Assembly (NCBI GenBank): GCA_033032175.1
Contig: CM065328.1
Coordinates: 10,106,690-10,170,689 of the forward strand
Direction of reading: 5' to 3'
DNA length: 64,000 bases
From: Saturnia japonica
Taxonomy: Eukaryota > Arthropoda > Insecta > Lepidoptera > Saturniidae
A program made the position numbers and the translations under genes. Below, in pieces: positions 20,582 through 31,493 of this stretch; position 1 is the first letter of the stretch, and each line of letters starts with the position of its first letter. The notes below the pieces were generated by a model, which was not told the DNA's origin, did no database searches, and saw only the letters and a list, made by a program, of their open reading frames with translations.

Positions 20582-22117
20582 ACGTATTCACTTTTAAATA
20601 ACCCAAACTTTTTTTTTTTGAAAATTTTTTAATTTTTAATTTTCCCGTTCGTTTTTTAAATTTTTTGTACTGGGATTTAAATTTTCTTTTTATTTTCCCC
20701 AAAAACCCCCCTTTTTTTAATATTTTGGGAAAAATGTTTTATTAACTGTTTTATAAAAAAATTTTTTTTTTATTTTTAATAATTTTTGAAACCCGGGGGT
20801 AAATGGCTTTTTTTTCCAAAAAATTTTTTTTTTCTTTTAAAACCTTTAAAAAATAAAACTTTTTAATAGAAAAAAAAACAAAAAAGGATTCTTATTTAAT
20901 TTAAAAAAATTTTTATTTAGGGTTTTAAAAAAAAAGTTTTTTTATCCAAATGAAATTTTTTGAATTAAAAAAAAAATTTAAACTTTAATTTTTTTAAAAA
21001 AAAAAAATTTAGGGTAAAAATTTTTAATTGGCATTAAAATTGTTTTAAAAAAACCCTGTTAAAAATTAAAAAAAAAAAAAAAGTAAAATTTTTTATCCAA
21101 AAGTTATTTTTATTTTTAAAAAAAAAAAAAATTCACAAATAAACCTTTTTTAAAATAATAAAATTTTTTTTTTTAAAAAAAAAAAAATTTATAAAATTTA
21201 TTTCGGTTTTAAAAAAAATTTAAATTTAAAAAAATTTTTTTTTGTTTTTAAAATTATTTTTCATTTTTTTAAAAATTTTTTAAAAAATTTTTAATTATTT
21301 TAATATCAACCCCCTTTTTTATTTAAAAATTTTTTTTTTTTACACTATTTAAAATTTTTAATTTTAAATTTTTTCCGAAAAATTTAAATTTTTTTTTTTA
21401 AAGGGTTTTTTTTTTTTTTTTTTTTAAAATTTATTTATTTTTCATTTTTTATTAAATATTTTAAACAAAATTTTTGTTGGCTAACAAATTAATTTAAAAT
21501 TGTTTCTTGTTTTTAAAAAATTTCTTTTTAATTAAAAAAAAGGAACAAAAATCTTTTTAATTAGTTTAAGTTTTAATTTTAATCCGAAAAAAATTTTAAA
21601 AAAAGGACTGGGCGGGAGGAACAAGGGGGAAATTTTACTATGAATATTTTCCCTTTTCATGGAAATTTTTTAATTTTAAATCAATTCTTTTCGCCCCAAA
21701 TCCCCAATTCCCTCGAAGGAAAAAAAATAAAACTGGAATCAATGGAAAAAGGGGAAAGGAAAGGGGGCAATTTCATTCCCCTTTTGCATTTCAAAAAAGG
21801 GAAAAATTAATTTTAATCAAAATAAGGTTTTGGGGAAATTTTTGGAGCTTTTAAGGGTCTTTAATTAAATTTAATTAAAAACAAAAGAGAAAGGGGGTTA
21901 AAAAATAAATAAATAAAACTAAAAATTTAGTTAATTTTTTTTTAAATTTTGTTTTTCAATTTTTGTTTGGTTTGGTTTATTTTAATTCAATTTTTTTTTA
22001 AAAACTTTTAATTTTAATTTTAAAAAAAGGAAAATAAAAACCTGTTATGTTTCTATGCACAATGACAAAAAAAAAAAATTGGCGGGTTTTTGGTAATTTG
22101 GGGATGGAAATTATTAG
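20582..22117. other. Homopolymer-dominated block, probable assembly or consensus artefact
   Basis: The clean flanks match unit 2 (left to 41,894, right from 43,478), but inside nearly all complexity is replaced by A, T, C and G runs. Fragments still show their source: 'ttatttatttttcattttttattaaatattttaaac' near 21,430 echoes 37,426. The stretch 'ctgttatgtttctatgcacaatgaca' at 22,041-22,066 echoes 38,408 and 57,490. ORFs called here are meaningless. Confidence 0.75.
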
Positions 22118-22235
22118 ATTTGGTCGCAGAATAACGTAAACTACCTCTAAATGCGACAGTTTTCTTTGCGCCGAAAGCTGCATTCCCCAATGCTGGGGCC
22201 CATGAGATCTACGAGTCGATACCCAAGACAACTTA
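22110..22235 (-). pseudogene. LINE RT C-terminal scrap, unit 1 (left part lost in the corrupted block)
   Basis: The minus strand matches 43,355-43,546: the part encoding the AFRGSLRYSATKC stretch is still readable next to the corrupted sequence. The WN.LP part is missing. Confidence 0.5.
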
Positions 22236-22249
22236 TCATCATTATATTA

Positions 22250-22565
22250 ATACATGAAGCAAAAACTTTCTACCTCTTTTTAAGCGTATTGCGTGTACAG
22301 AAGACTGTCATATTTGGCATGGTTAAACTTTATATAGAGAAAGAGTGCAGAAAGAGCTAAAATTTATCTATCATATCTGTTAGTAATATATTAAATAAAA
22401 TAAATTAATACTGCGAATCCTAACCCGACCCGTGCCATTGAACTTAGACCCCTCAAAATATTGACATGGCACTCAACGAAAATACTGCAAATGTCAAATA
22501 GAAATTAGTCTATGATTAAAAAGTTGCTGGTCGAATTTCGATCATTGGGCGACTACTAGTAGAGA
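22250..22565 (+). repeat. Dispersed repeat family 'A', unit 1 plus-strand copy
   Basis: Runs from 'catgaagcaaaaactttc' to 'tcgatcattgggcgac'. The inverse copy at 25,390-25,750 lies 2.8 kb away. Together they could be long terminal inverted repeats of one element. However, this copy lacks the ~45-nt middle block kept by the inverse copy, so two independent insertions are also possible. Confidence 0.7.
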
Positions 22566-24289
22566 TAAATTGGTGCTTTTTGATTAATGACGCCAAAAAG
22601 AAGACAAGCTAAATGAAGTTTGCAACGATGCCTCATTTTAAGTATGGAGTGTTTGTTTAAATGTGGACGCACTGATAAAGTTTAAAATAAAAGGGAAGTT
22701 TCGAGGCAGGCTATTTTTAGAAATACATAGTTTATTTATGATACTTAGACCTAAATAAAAACCTTTTCATCAATTTTTGTAACTAAACCGTTAATTTTAA
22801 ACAATTTTTTTTTTCAATAGCGTGGAACATTAACTTTAAATTTATGCTCGAATAATTAATTTTACTGATGAATTAAGTAAGACATTGCGTTACAACAAAA
22901 ATTCATTTGAGAAATGGTATAAAGAGATCTGCGCTCTTAACCGTTCTAGTATATTTATGTTCCTATTCTAATTCGAGCTTCTGTATCTAACATAACATAG
23001 GATTTATCATCACAATTAATTATTGGAATAGACACAGATTAATTATCGTTTATCCAAGTGAAAAACCTAAATGTGTAATACTAAATAAAGTATGCTTAGT
23101 ATATAGTTATAACTAATATTTATTTTAAATAAGATATGCCCGAGGCTCCGCGCCTTTTTATCACGCAAGTAATGCCTTATTTTGGTATTTTATTTTTCAG
23201 TCATATTTTATGATTTCAAGAAGTATTATTGAAAATTGTTAGGTATAGCTTACCATCTGTGAAATCACATACCTACTTACTTCTTGGATATAAAATTTTA
23301 TTAAATCCGGTTGTGAAAAATATACTTAAAAAAAATATTTCTATGATTTGTAAAATATTATTACTTCTTCAATTATTTGTTTTATCGCGCGGTTTTTATT
23401 TATAAGAACGATTTTTATTAAACGCTATAAAATAAATGTGTATTTGAAGCCTTACTAAATGGTAATTCATGGAATTTTTACGTTTATATGTAAATGATTA
23501 TCGATTAATTTTGGTTTTTTTGATTGTCAGTGACCATCTTATATTATGCAATAAATATATGAAAAACGATATAAACTTATCATCGCAATAGCTTGCCTAT
23601 CCAGGAACGGAACCAACGACCAGATGTAAGATACCTTTTATCATTTATTAATTAAGACGCAGAATTTCAGAGGGAATTATAGTGTTTATTTAATTTATTT
23701 TAATTTCTACTTATATTATGAATTAAGATTAGATTTTAAAGTATTTGTTTTATTCGCAAACGTACTTGCTTACAGTGGTTAATGGAATATTAGTAAATTT
23801 TTCTACAACCCCAAAAACGTCTTACATTTCTTATTATAGGTTTTCAGCGTTATGGCTACAATCTTAAAAGTAACAAATTGTCTTTTAAATGATTTGAAGA
23901 ACGAACATTACTGTGGCTAAAATTAAAAGAACAGCTATGGAACTTGCTACACGTACGATCTCAGTTCTTTTATGGGCTACCACGAACGTCGTATCTACCG
24001 AAATTGGTCCCCTTTTCACATTTATGTTTTTGTTAGGATATCATTACTTTTTGAAAAGCTGCAAAACAAAATCTATTGGTGAGCGGATGGTGACGGCGTT
24101 GTATATCATATTCATTATGTATATAAATTGGCACAACCGCCATCTTTTGGTGAGAGGATGGAAAAATCGTTACTAAATGAATAATAATCGTTTGAAATTG
24201 TATTTTTCATTTTTTCTTGGTTGCTTTGTATATACGTATGGATCTACCTAGATTCAAAATTTTAAGTTATTAAGGTATAAGTAATTACA
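22566..24289. other. AT-rich interior, no gene supported (unit 1)
   Basis: The only longish frame, 23,913-24,176, is broken in the unit-2 copy by a 1-nt difference (aagctgcaaaac versus aactgcaaaac), which argues against coding. A 'gcccgaggctccgcgcc' motif at 23,138-23,154 resembles the GC-rich edge of lepidopteran Helitron/SINE repeats. Confidence 0.5.
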
Positions 24290-24865
24290 TAATTGATGGG
24301 ATACAACAATTATCAATATTACTTCTAGAAATCGTAAAAAAAGAAGTTTTAAAAATTACAATTTCATCAATTCTCAACTAATTTTGATAAAATTTTGTAG
24401 ACGGGAACCATAATATAATTGAGAAGCTATATGAATCGTTAATAATACATTGGAAATAGTAGAATGAATAATAATTTTCAAATTATTTTGATGAAAATTG
24501 TACAACAGAAATACATGCCTGTCCACAACTGATACGCAACGAATTGTCAACAGAATGAGTAAAAATAAAATTACGGGATTTAAATAACTACTGCGTAGTA
24601 ACAAACGCGCGTGGAGCCGCGGGATCACCGCTAGTATATACTACAGTATTCATCAAAATCGGTTAAAAATTAAATTTCTATTCTACGATTTCTAATGTAT
24701 TATTGACGATTCATATAGCCTCTCAATTATGGAATGATGTATTCACGCCTTAAAAAATTTTATTTGAATCGGCTGAGAATTGATGAAAATGTAATTTTTG
24801 AAACATCTTTTTTTAACGATTTCTAAAAATGCAATTGAAAATTGTCATAGCCCATCTTACCTGGA
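24290..24865. repeat. ~575-bp imperfect inverted repeat (long hairpin), unit 1
   Basis: The left arm (24,290-24,510) and the reverse complement of the right arm (24,640-24,865) align through blocks including 'tttcatcaattctca', 'ataattgaga.gctatatgaatcgt', 'aataatacatt.gaaat.gtagaat' and 'tttttt.acgatttcta'. The ~130-bp centre has a CTAG Helitron-like end (ccgcgggatcaccgctag, to 24,634). The same structure is at 45,712-46,290. Confidence 0.75.
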
Positions 24866-25389
24866 ACTCTCATGAAAAAAATTTCTTCAAATTCGGTAAA
24901 GAATTAACGAAAATACTTTTGAAGTGAAAACTTCTTTAGCATCGTTGTGATTTTAAAGTCGATGAAACGAAAAAGCGAAAGCGACAGAAAAAAGATTGAA
25001 TTTTATTACCTCGCCAAAAAGGCACGAAACAAAAACTTTTTAGACTTTTATGACATTCTGTTACTGATTGATATTGTGTTAGGTTATATTTGCATTAATT
25101 GAAAATTATATTGTGAATAATGATTGTTTAAACTTGTATGTACATTTTCATAAACTTTCAATTAGTGTGTATTTAATATTTTCTGAAATTAAAAAAAAAC
25201 ATAGATGTGAAGGTTTCACTTCTACCACGTGTGAATTGCACACAATTTTTTTTACGATTTTTAAATGCAATATTCAAATTTCATATACCCTATCAATTAA
25301 CCAATGACATACATAATCCGTGTACAAAATTTATTATTACATTATTATTACAAAATTAAGATGCAAGTGAATTTTGTAAGACTATTTAA

Positions 25390-25750
25390 ATATTACTCGC
25401 GGTCGCCCAATGATCGAAATTCGACCAGCGACTTTTTAATCATAGACTATTTTCTGTTTCACATTTGCAGTACGAACCTAAACAATGATTATTATATCAC
25501 TTGCTGTCACTTTTCATTGAGTGACAATGTCAATATTTTGAGGGTCTAAGTTCAATGGCACTGGACGAATTAGGATTCGCAGTTTTAATTTATTTTATTT
25601 TATATATTAGTAGCAGATATTATAGATTTATTTTAGCTTTCTGCACTCCTTCTCTATATAAACTTTAATCATGTCAAATCTGACAGTCTTCGTACACGCA
25701 ATACGCTTAAAAAGGGGTAGAATGTTTTTGCTTCACGTATAAAAATAATG
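25390..25750 (-). repeat. Dispersed repeat family 'A', unit 1 inverse copy
   Basis: The reverse complement matches 6885-7220 over its whole length, including the middle block absent from 22,250-22,565. Non-coding. Confidence 0.7.
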
Positions 25751-26559
25751 ATAATTTAAGCTTTGGACTAATTTAAATCTCCTTTTTATACCTGTCTCAT
25801 ATAATTATAGCAGTGTGAACAAGCATCTGTATTTTACTGTTCAAATAAACGGCAGTTGCGTCCAACACAATCGTGACCAATTAAGTTGTATCGCATTTCG
25901 GGATTATTCGTTGTATATCCAGTAATTAGGGTTGCCAACCTTACTAGGAAATAAAGTATCTAATCTAAATATCGCAAATCTGGTGAAATAACTTCATAAA
26001 TGCATTTTTTTTTATCAAACATGTCGTGAAATATGCATGTACGTCCGGTGCAATAATATCGTAAATATAACTTTTAAAATGACCCACTGAGAGCGTAAAT
26101 GTTGTTAAGGTTTTGGCGGATTTTTGAAACCACTAGCGCGACAACGCTCTAATTAATCAATTGCTTGTGACTTGTGCCTGCAAGGAGTGCTTGTGTGTAG
26201 GAGCAACAACGTCATAAAGTTAATTATGACAAATATTATAATTAATAGTTCTGACTCTTTGTTTTATTCTATTACCTTTAGCATGTTTTACTGCCTTTTA
26301 TATTACAATTATGTCAATATTGTTCCAAAAATATGCTAAAAGAACCTGTAAACTGTTGTCACTACTTATTTTTGGTGAAATTCAGATTGAATATTATTTT
26401 TATATAATTATAAGTTATGAGTGTTATAAATTATAGAAGGACGAGATAAAAACCTAGTGCGGTTAGTTCAAATAAATAATCAAGACGACATAGATGAAAA
26501 CAGTACAAAAAAGTAAGTTTATATTTTTCATTCACTAATTAAAACTTTTATATATTCGT
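25751..26559. other. AT-rich DNA, nothing recognised (unit 1)
   Basis: No coding or terminal-repeat structure is seen. It is copied in unit 2 at about 47,169-47,985. Confidence 0.4.
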
Positions 26560-27560
26560 AATTATGAATGTTTCAAATGTTTTTGAATCTTCAAGCATCT
26601 ATGGTGATGAAACTCGGGTATTTTTATTTTCTATTTCATAATGTTTTTATTTGGTTTATGTTTATTGAAATTCTTTAAAACTTATTTTAGTTTATTACAG
26701 TTTTCTACGATGGATTCTCACTTCTACATGACTTTTCTGGAACTGTTGGTAACCAATACATGCCTAAACCATTATCAAGTTCAGATAGTAATCCTAATGT
26801 TGGCGTATCTTCAAGCATCCCTAATGATCATACTAATGTATGGTATTATTTTACGTACAATTATAGTTTACGTACGTACACGTATAGTGAGGCAGACATA
26901 ATGAAAGAAGATTGAAGAAGAAGACACGGTAATAGAAGCAGATTCCAAATATAGAGAGCCACTATTTAAGAGCAAAACAACATTTGTAGAGGTAGATTTA
27001 ACTATAGCAGAAATGCATAGAAATTACAAAAAGAACCGTCTAGAAGAAAATAAGCAAGAAGTTCTTACGATGCTTATGCTAGAGTTTTCAATACAGAATT
27101 CAATATTTGTTTTATACTCCAAGCTATGATACCTGTCATGACTGTGAAGCCTATAAAAATGCATCTACTGCATATATAACAAAATTAGAAGATTATTATA
27201 AATTACACCTTGAGGAAAAAAGTTTATCCAGAATAGAAAAAATGTAAATCGGAGAATAATACTTATGTAATTATTTATGATTTAAAAGTTGTTATGCCAT
27301 GTTCGATTTGAAAGTCATATGCTTTTTTCTACAAATCTAATTTAAATTGTTACAGTTTTACGGGAATAAGCTATGATTAAATTGTCATTCAGTCAGACGC
27401 CAAGAATCAAGAAACAACATGCTTCTTTTGGTACGAAGGCATAGGTAACCGAGGAGTCGTAGAAATTGGATAGTGCTTATACAGCTTTTAAGAGATCTAG
27501 CTGAGAAAAGTCCTGATTGCGATGTGATATTTTATTTTGGTAATTGCTGCGAACAGTAAA
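26560..27560 (+). pseudogene. Multi-exon transposase-like relic, unit 1
   Basis: Several coding-like blocks are spaced like exons. Block 1 (about 26,703-26,915, after a ttattacag acceptor) is Ser/Asn/Pro-rich (LSSSDSNPN). Block 2 (about 26,920-27,247) reads KTTFVEVDLTIAEMHRNYKK, then RVFNTEFNI, then with a frame change FYTPSYDTCHDCEAYKN and LHLEEKSLSRIE. Block 3 (about 27,390-27,560, after tgttacag) reads CFFWYEGIGNRGVVEIG, then with a 1-nt shift LRDLAEKSPDC..IFY..NCCEQ. The CxxC block followed by a 'W.EGI..RG..EI...C' and 'NC.GQ' block is a layout I know from insect proteins usually labelled uncharacterized and transposase-related. I cannot name the superfamily. It is frameshifted in both units, so it is dead. 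Confidence 0.55.
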
Positions 27561-28360
27561 ATAATAACTTAGTAAACTACCTTAGTGTGCAATGCTAATA
27601 ATTATTTTGAATGCTTTTTAATTAAAAAATTAATTACATTGTTTCAGGTGTATGTTTTGCATGTAAAAATTGCAACTAGTCTGATAGTTCCTCATTACTG
27701 TCTAATTACGTACTTAAATGTAAGCAATTTCTAATAATTTTTTTAGATTATTATTATGAGCCATTTATTGTAATAATATTATTGGTTATTGTTACGCGCC
27801 GAAAAAGTTTATGTAAGTTATATTTAAAAAATAAAGAATGTTGATTTTCTGTTTAGTTTAGCCTTTATGATGTTATTGTTCAGAAAAATTTACTTTTAAC
27901 TTATTTTTCTGAGCAACAAAGTCATAAAAGTTAGTATCATGATTGTAAATATTAAAAAATTGCTATTTATATTATATTTTTATTTCCGAAACAAACATAA
28001 TTTTAAAATATAGATCATAAACAATAATTTGATCATCGAAACATTGCAGTAATATAAATACCTTTCATTCTAATCAAGAAGTCATTTTTAAATTGCTCTA
28101 AACGTCATTTTATTACTTACTTCGTTATTGCACCGGATGTGCGATACATATAAATGGAAACCTTGACTGAATGAATGATCTATCAACACTTATAGTCATT
28201 ATGATGTAGGCACCCGTAAGAATGGATTTTTGAAAATTCAACCCCTAAATGGATGTAAGGGTGACAAAACTTCTATGGAAATCATATCTAACACTGGTGA
28301 AACCGTGGGACATAGCTAGTACTACTACTACTACTACTACTATTTAGTCCCACTACTATC
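27561..28360. other. AT-rich DNA and a Helitron-like CTAG end (unit 1)
   Basis: No gene is visible. 'gaaaccgtgggacatagctag' ends at 28,319 and is followed by a (TAC)n microsatellite at about 28,320-28,343. Unit 2 has the same end with fewer TAC repeats (49,744-49,758). Confidence 0.5.
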
Positions 28361-28428
28361 ATTATACAATTTGTGCTGCCCTTGTCGGTGGAGTGATCTC
28401 CAGCTCCCCCTACTCTCTGTCTTCCTTT

Positions 28429-28675
28429 TCACATGTGGTATGACGCGACACCTACGTATTCCTTCACTTGTTGAATGTATGATGTCCTTCTTGATATTTC
28501 TTTTCCTTCTATTAATATTTTTAATAGGTTGTCGTGTCGAATCAAATACCCCACCAAATTTCCCCTCCTATTTTTAATGATATCTAGTAATATCCACCTC
28601 TCTTTCATCATGTTCAATATCTCTTCATTCGTTTTTTGTTTCCATCTAACTAATTTTGTGCAAGCCCCTCCACCC
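28429..28675 (-). pseudogene. LINE (RTE/L1-type) RT C-terminal scrap, unit 1
   Basis: The minus strand gives KTNEEILN..KERWILLDIIKNRRGNLVGYLIRHD, then LLKILIEGKE and SYIQQVKEYVGVASY. This is the familiar tail of LINE-encoded RTs in Lepidoptera ('RRG..GY.IRHD..LK.I.EGK'). The second copy (49,606-50,075) extends it to WRSLHRQGQHKL, the usual last helix. Neither RT catalytic motifs nor endonuclease is present. Confidence 0.65.
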
Positions 28676-28995
28676 GTTGAATAGTATAATTAAAAATAGA
28701 ATATAGTATGTGAAACTACAATATTTTTACTGGATAAAAAAATAACCATAAAACAGAACGCAGGCCACAGTCGACAGAAAGCCACAGAAAGAGAATTCTT
28801 TGTAACTGAAACGATTAGAGAGATGCTTGATTTTGAATTTTCTTCTTTTCCACGATTACTTTCAGATTTAATATTTTCCGATTCATCTCAACAATTAATA
28901 ACAAACGTTTCAGGCGGAAGTAGGTAATGAAAATACGGATATAGTATTTCTGTTTGTACATGTATTTTTTTAATGAGAGGCATACTACACTACAC

Positions 28996-30840
28996 TCATG
29001 GACATATTTAAAGGAATGCAAAAAATGGGAAAATTAATGTAAAAAAACAGACTTATTTGTACGTTGTAATCTTTTCGAACTCGCTGAATAGTCAATTAAT
29101 TATATTAACATGTTTAAAAACAAAAATCTGATTAAACGAAAAAAAATTAAACAGTAATCCCAGTAATTTCATTGTTAGGAATGATTGAGCTAACGTAATG
29201 TGATAATTGAATATTGTTCTAATGACTATTGGTGACACAATCATTTAGTATTGCCCCTTCTCGGTGTCCAATCTGCCTGCGTCCGTCTGGGCATACTTTT
29301 TATTTAATTGTCGATGAAACTTTGTAACATTAGGTTCCATTTTTCAACCAATTCAGTTTTGAGGACCCTTAGGTTAGCTGATGCTGGATTTCTTTGTTTA
29401 TTTTGTTTTCCCATTTTATCCCAAACATATTCTATCGGATTTAGGTCTGGAGAGTATGTTGGTCACAAAAAAACTTGGATTCGAACCTCAGTAATGTACT
29501 CTGATACTACCGCCGCAGCGTGAGAACGAGCATTATCGTGCATTAAATGAAAATTACCCGTTTTCTACGATGTGCAGTCTCGTACGTGCTTCTAAGCAAA
29601 TGTCACCCCTTACCAATACTGACTCTCCAACATAAGGCTCGACCAACAATGTTACACTCAACGTATCATTCTCCAGGTCATCCCCATACTTTAACCCTTC
29701 CAACATCTGACTTAAAATATAATCTGGACTCTTTAGAAAAGAGTACTTTTCCCCAAGCACCATCATCCCAATTTCGGTGCGAACAAGTAAAGTTGGACCG
29801 AGCTACTCGATGACCTGCAGGGAGCAAAGGGCCTCTGGCGGGCAAGTGCCCCCTATACCAGCCACCTGAAGTCTAAGTTAAGTTAAGTTTTGGTGCTAAC
29901 TGTCACTTGTCGAACTTCCTGCAGCTTGTTTCGTATCTCGGAAGAAGTCGAAGCGCGGTTCCTGAGTACACTGCTTACAATAAATCTGTGGTCCCTCTCT
30001 GTTGTTACTTTTTTGCGACCTTGTCCTTTACGTCTTGTATATTCTCCAGTTTACCGGTATTGTTTAACATTGCGAAAAATCACAAACTTGGACACTTATA
30101 ATTTTTGTTGAGCCACTTCATTGTGAGTGGAACTATTTTCAAATAAAGTTACGTCTTTAGACACCTGAGCAACGCAGAGATCCAGCATTATCACTCAAAC
30201 CCATCAAATGAAGTTTCTTTAATTCAATAATAACAATTTTTTACCAAAAAAAAAAAAACAGAAATAATGTTACATTTGTCAAAAACAAACAAAAACCTGC
30301 ATAATTTCATACACTGGGTATCAAAGAAATTAACAGATAGCAAAAAAAAAAACATTCAAAGTCTTCTTCTTCTTCTTCGTAACTTGGCAACCGGACTTCT
30401 TTAATGAAGAACATTACTGCTATTATCGAGTGAATTTTAGTGTGATGTGTTATGACGATTCAGTATCCTAAAAAGATGTTGAATCCTTTATTAGAACTTT
30501 CCAGAAAGATTTTGTGGGAACTCAGAATGAATGCTTTCAGCTTATACATATTTATAATCCACTTCACTTATGCACAAAAACCAAACTATATCACGCAAAA
30601 CGCCACCAATATTACATAATATAGGGTCAAAAACCTAAGTAAATGAATTAAAAACCACAACATGCCACTTCAAGATCCCGCCAAAAACGTCTCAATTGAA
30701 AGTCGTAAGTAAAATTCTATTCAAAATCTTCTTTTTTCAAATTACATAATACTGGTATACATGGCTAATATGAAACAAGAAAATATTTTCTGTTATTCGA
30801 CCTTTTTATTGCCTCCATCTAAATAATAATATGTCCATGA
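28996..30840 (-). mobile_element. Tc1-like DNA transposon relic, unit 1
   Basis: A decayed Tc1/mariner-superfamily element. A 13-bp inverted match tcatggacatatt (28,996-29,008, and reverse complement at 30,828-30,840) probably marks its ends. That length, about 1.85 kb, and a minus-strand transposase in between agree with Tc1 size. Exact terminal bases and TA target sites are not certain. Confidence 0.65.
29220..30135 (-). pseudogene. Tc1-like transposase, degraded, unit 1
   Basis: Reading the minus strand from 30,135 gives a helix-turn-helix region (VSKFVIFRNVKQYR), then TGEYTRRKGQGRKKVTTERD and RFIVSSVLRNRASTSSEIRNKLQEVR. These are the paired-like DNA-binding domain and GRPR-type hook. After a poorly kept stretch (PLLPAGHRVARSNF) come SHRNWDDGAWGKVLFSKESRLCF, CLEARTRLHIVENG, and FHLMHDNARSH (second catalytic Asp). 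A TGA follows (29465-29463) just before PTYSPDLNPIEYVWD, which holds the third catalytic acid (Glu), and then SMPRR near the end. There is one or more frameshifts, and a piece between VENG and the HDNA block is missing. It is non-functional. Confidence 0.75.
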
Positions 30841-31488
30841 TTTTATAAATTATATTTAAATGCCCAGAAAAGCGGCGTGCTGGTGCATGCCAGTTTAACA
30901 AAAATAACGTCAAAGCATAGATTAATATCGAATTCGAAATTCAATGCGTTCAAAAATCTGAGTGGCGCAAACTAAAACATTTTCATTTGGTGACAACAGA
31001 TGGCACTGAACATATGTTATTTTCTGAATCGCGCTGTTAAGATTCTTTTCACATTTATATACGTCCCTCAGTTTTGCCTAATTTTTGTATTATATTTTCG
31101 ATAATTTATGCAGAATTTGTACTTTTTGAATAGCTTTGATAGCTTTAATAATAATAAAATAAAAGGACAATAGCCATGGGCGTAGTGAACTAGGGATGTG
31201 AATTTCTAAAAGAAAAACGATTATGTTTTTAAATAATAAAATAGATTAATTAAAAATCGATTTTAAAACCTGAAATATTTAGTATCATAACCTTCATAAT
31301 CAATTTAAATTAACATATGTCAATAAAAAGACAAAAAATATTGTTAATAACGGAGAATGCCCATTCTTGTACCAAATTTTGTTGTATAGTAAGTTTGAAT
31401 AAAAAGTAAAGAATGTTTTTTTTTTCATACTATTTTACGACCTTTTATCCTCGGAATTTGGTTTTCAAAGTAGGAATATTCTTTAAAC
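30841..31488. other. AT-rich DNA, nothing recognised (unit 1)
   Basis: No gene or clear repeat is visible. It is copied at 52,169-52,844 with small indels. Confidence 0.4.
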
Positions 31489-31493
31489 TATTA

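Noticed and set aside
20520..20702. Lys-rich and Phe-rich frames in the homopolymer blocks (also 55,028-55,213 and 55,652-55,849)
   Set aside because: They consist of A and T runs in probable artefact sequence.
23913..24176. 87-residue membrane-like frame as a gene
   Set aside because: The equivalent in unit 2 is frameshifted by one base in the middle. There is no family resemblance, and the hydrophobic look follows from AT-rich composition.
28371..28684. Plus-strand hydrophobic frames as small membrane proteins
   Set aside because: They are antisense to the LINE RT tail read clearly on the minus strand.
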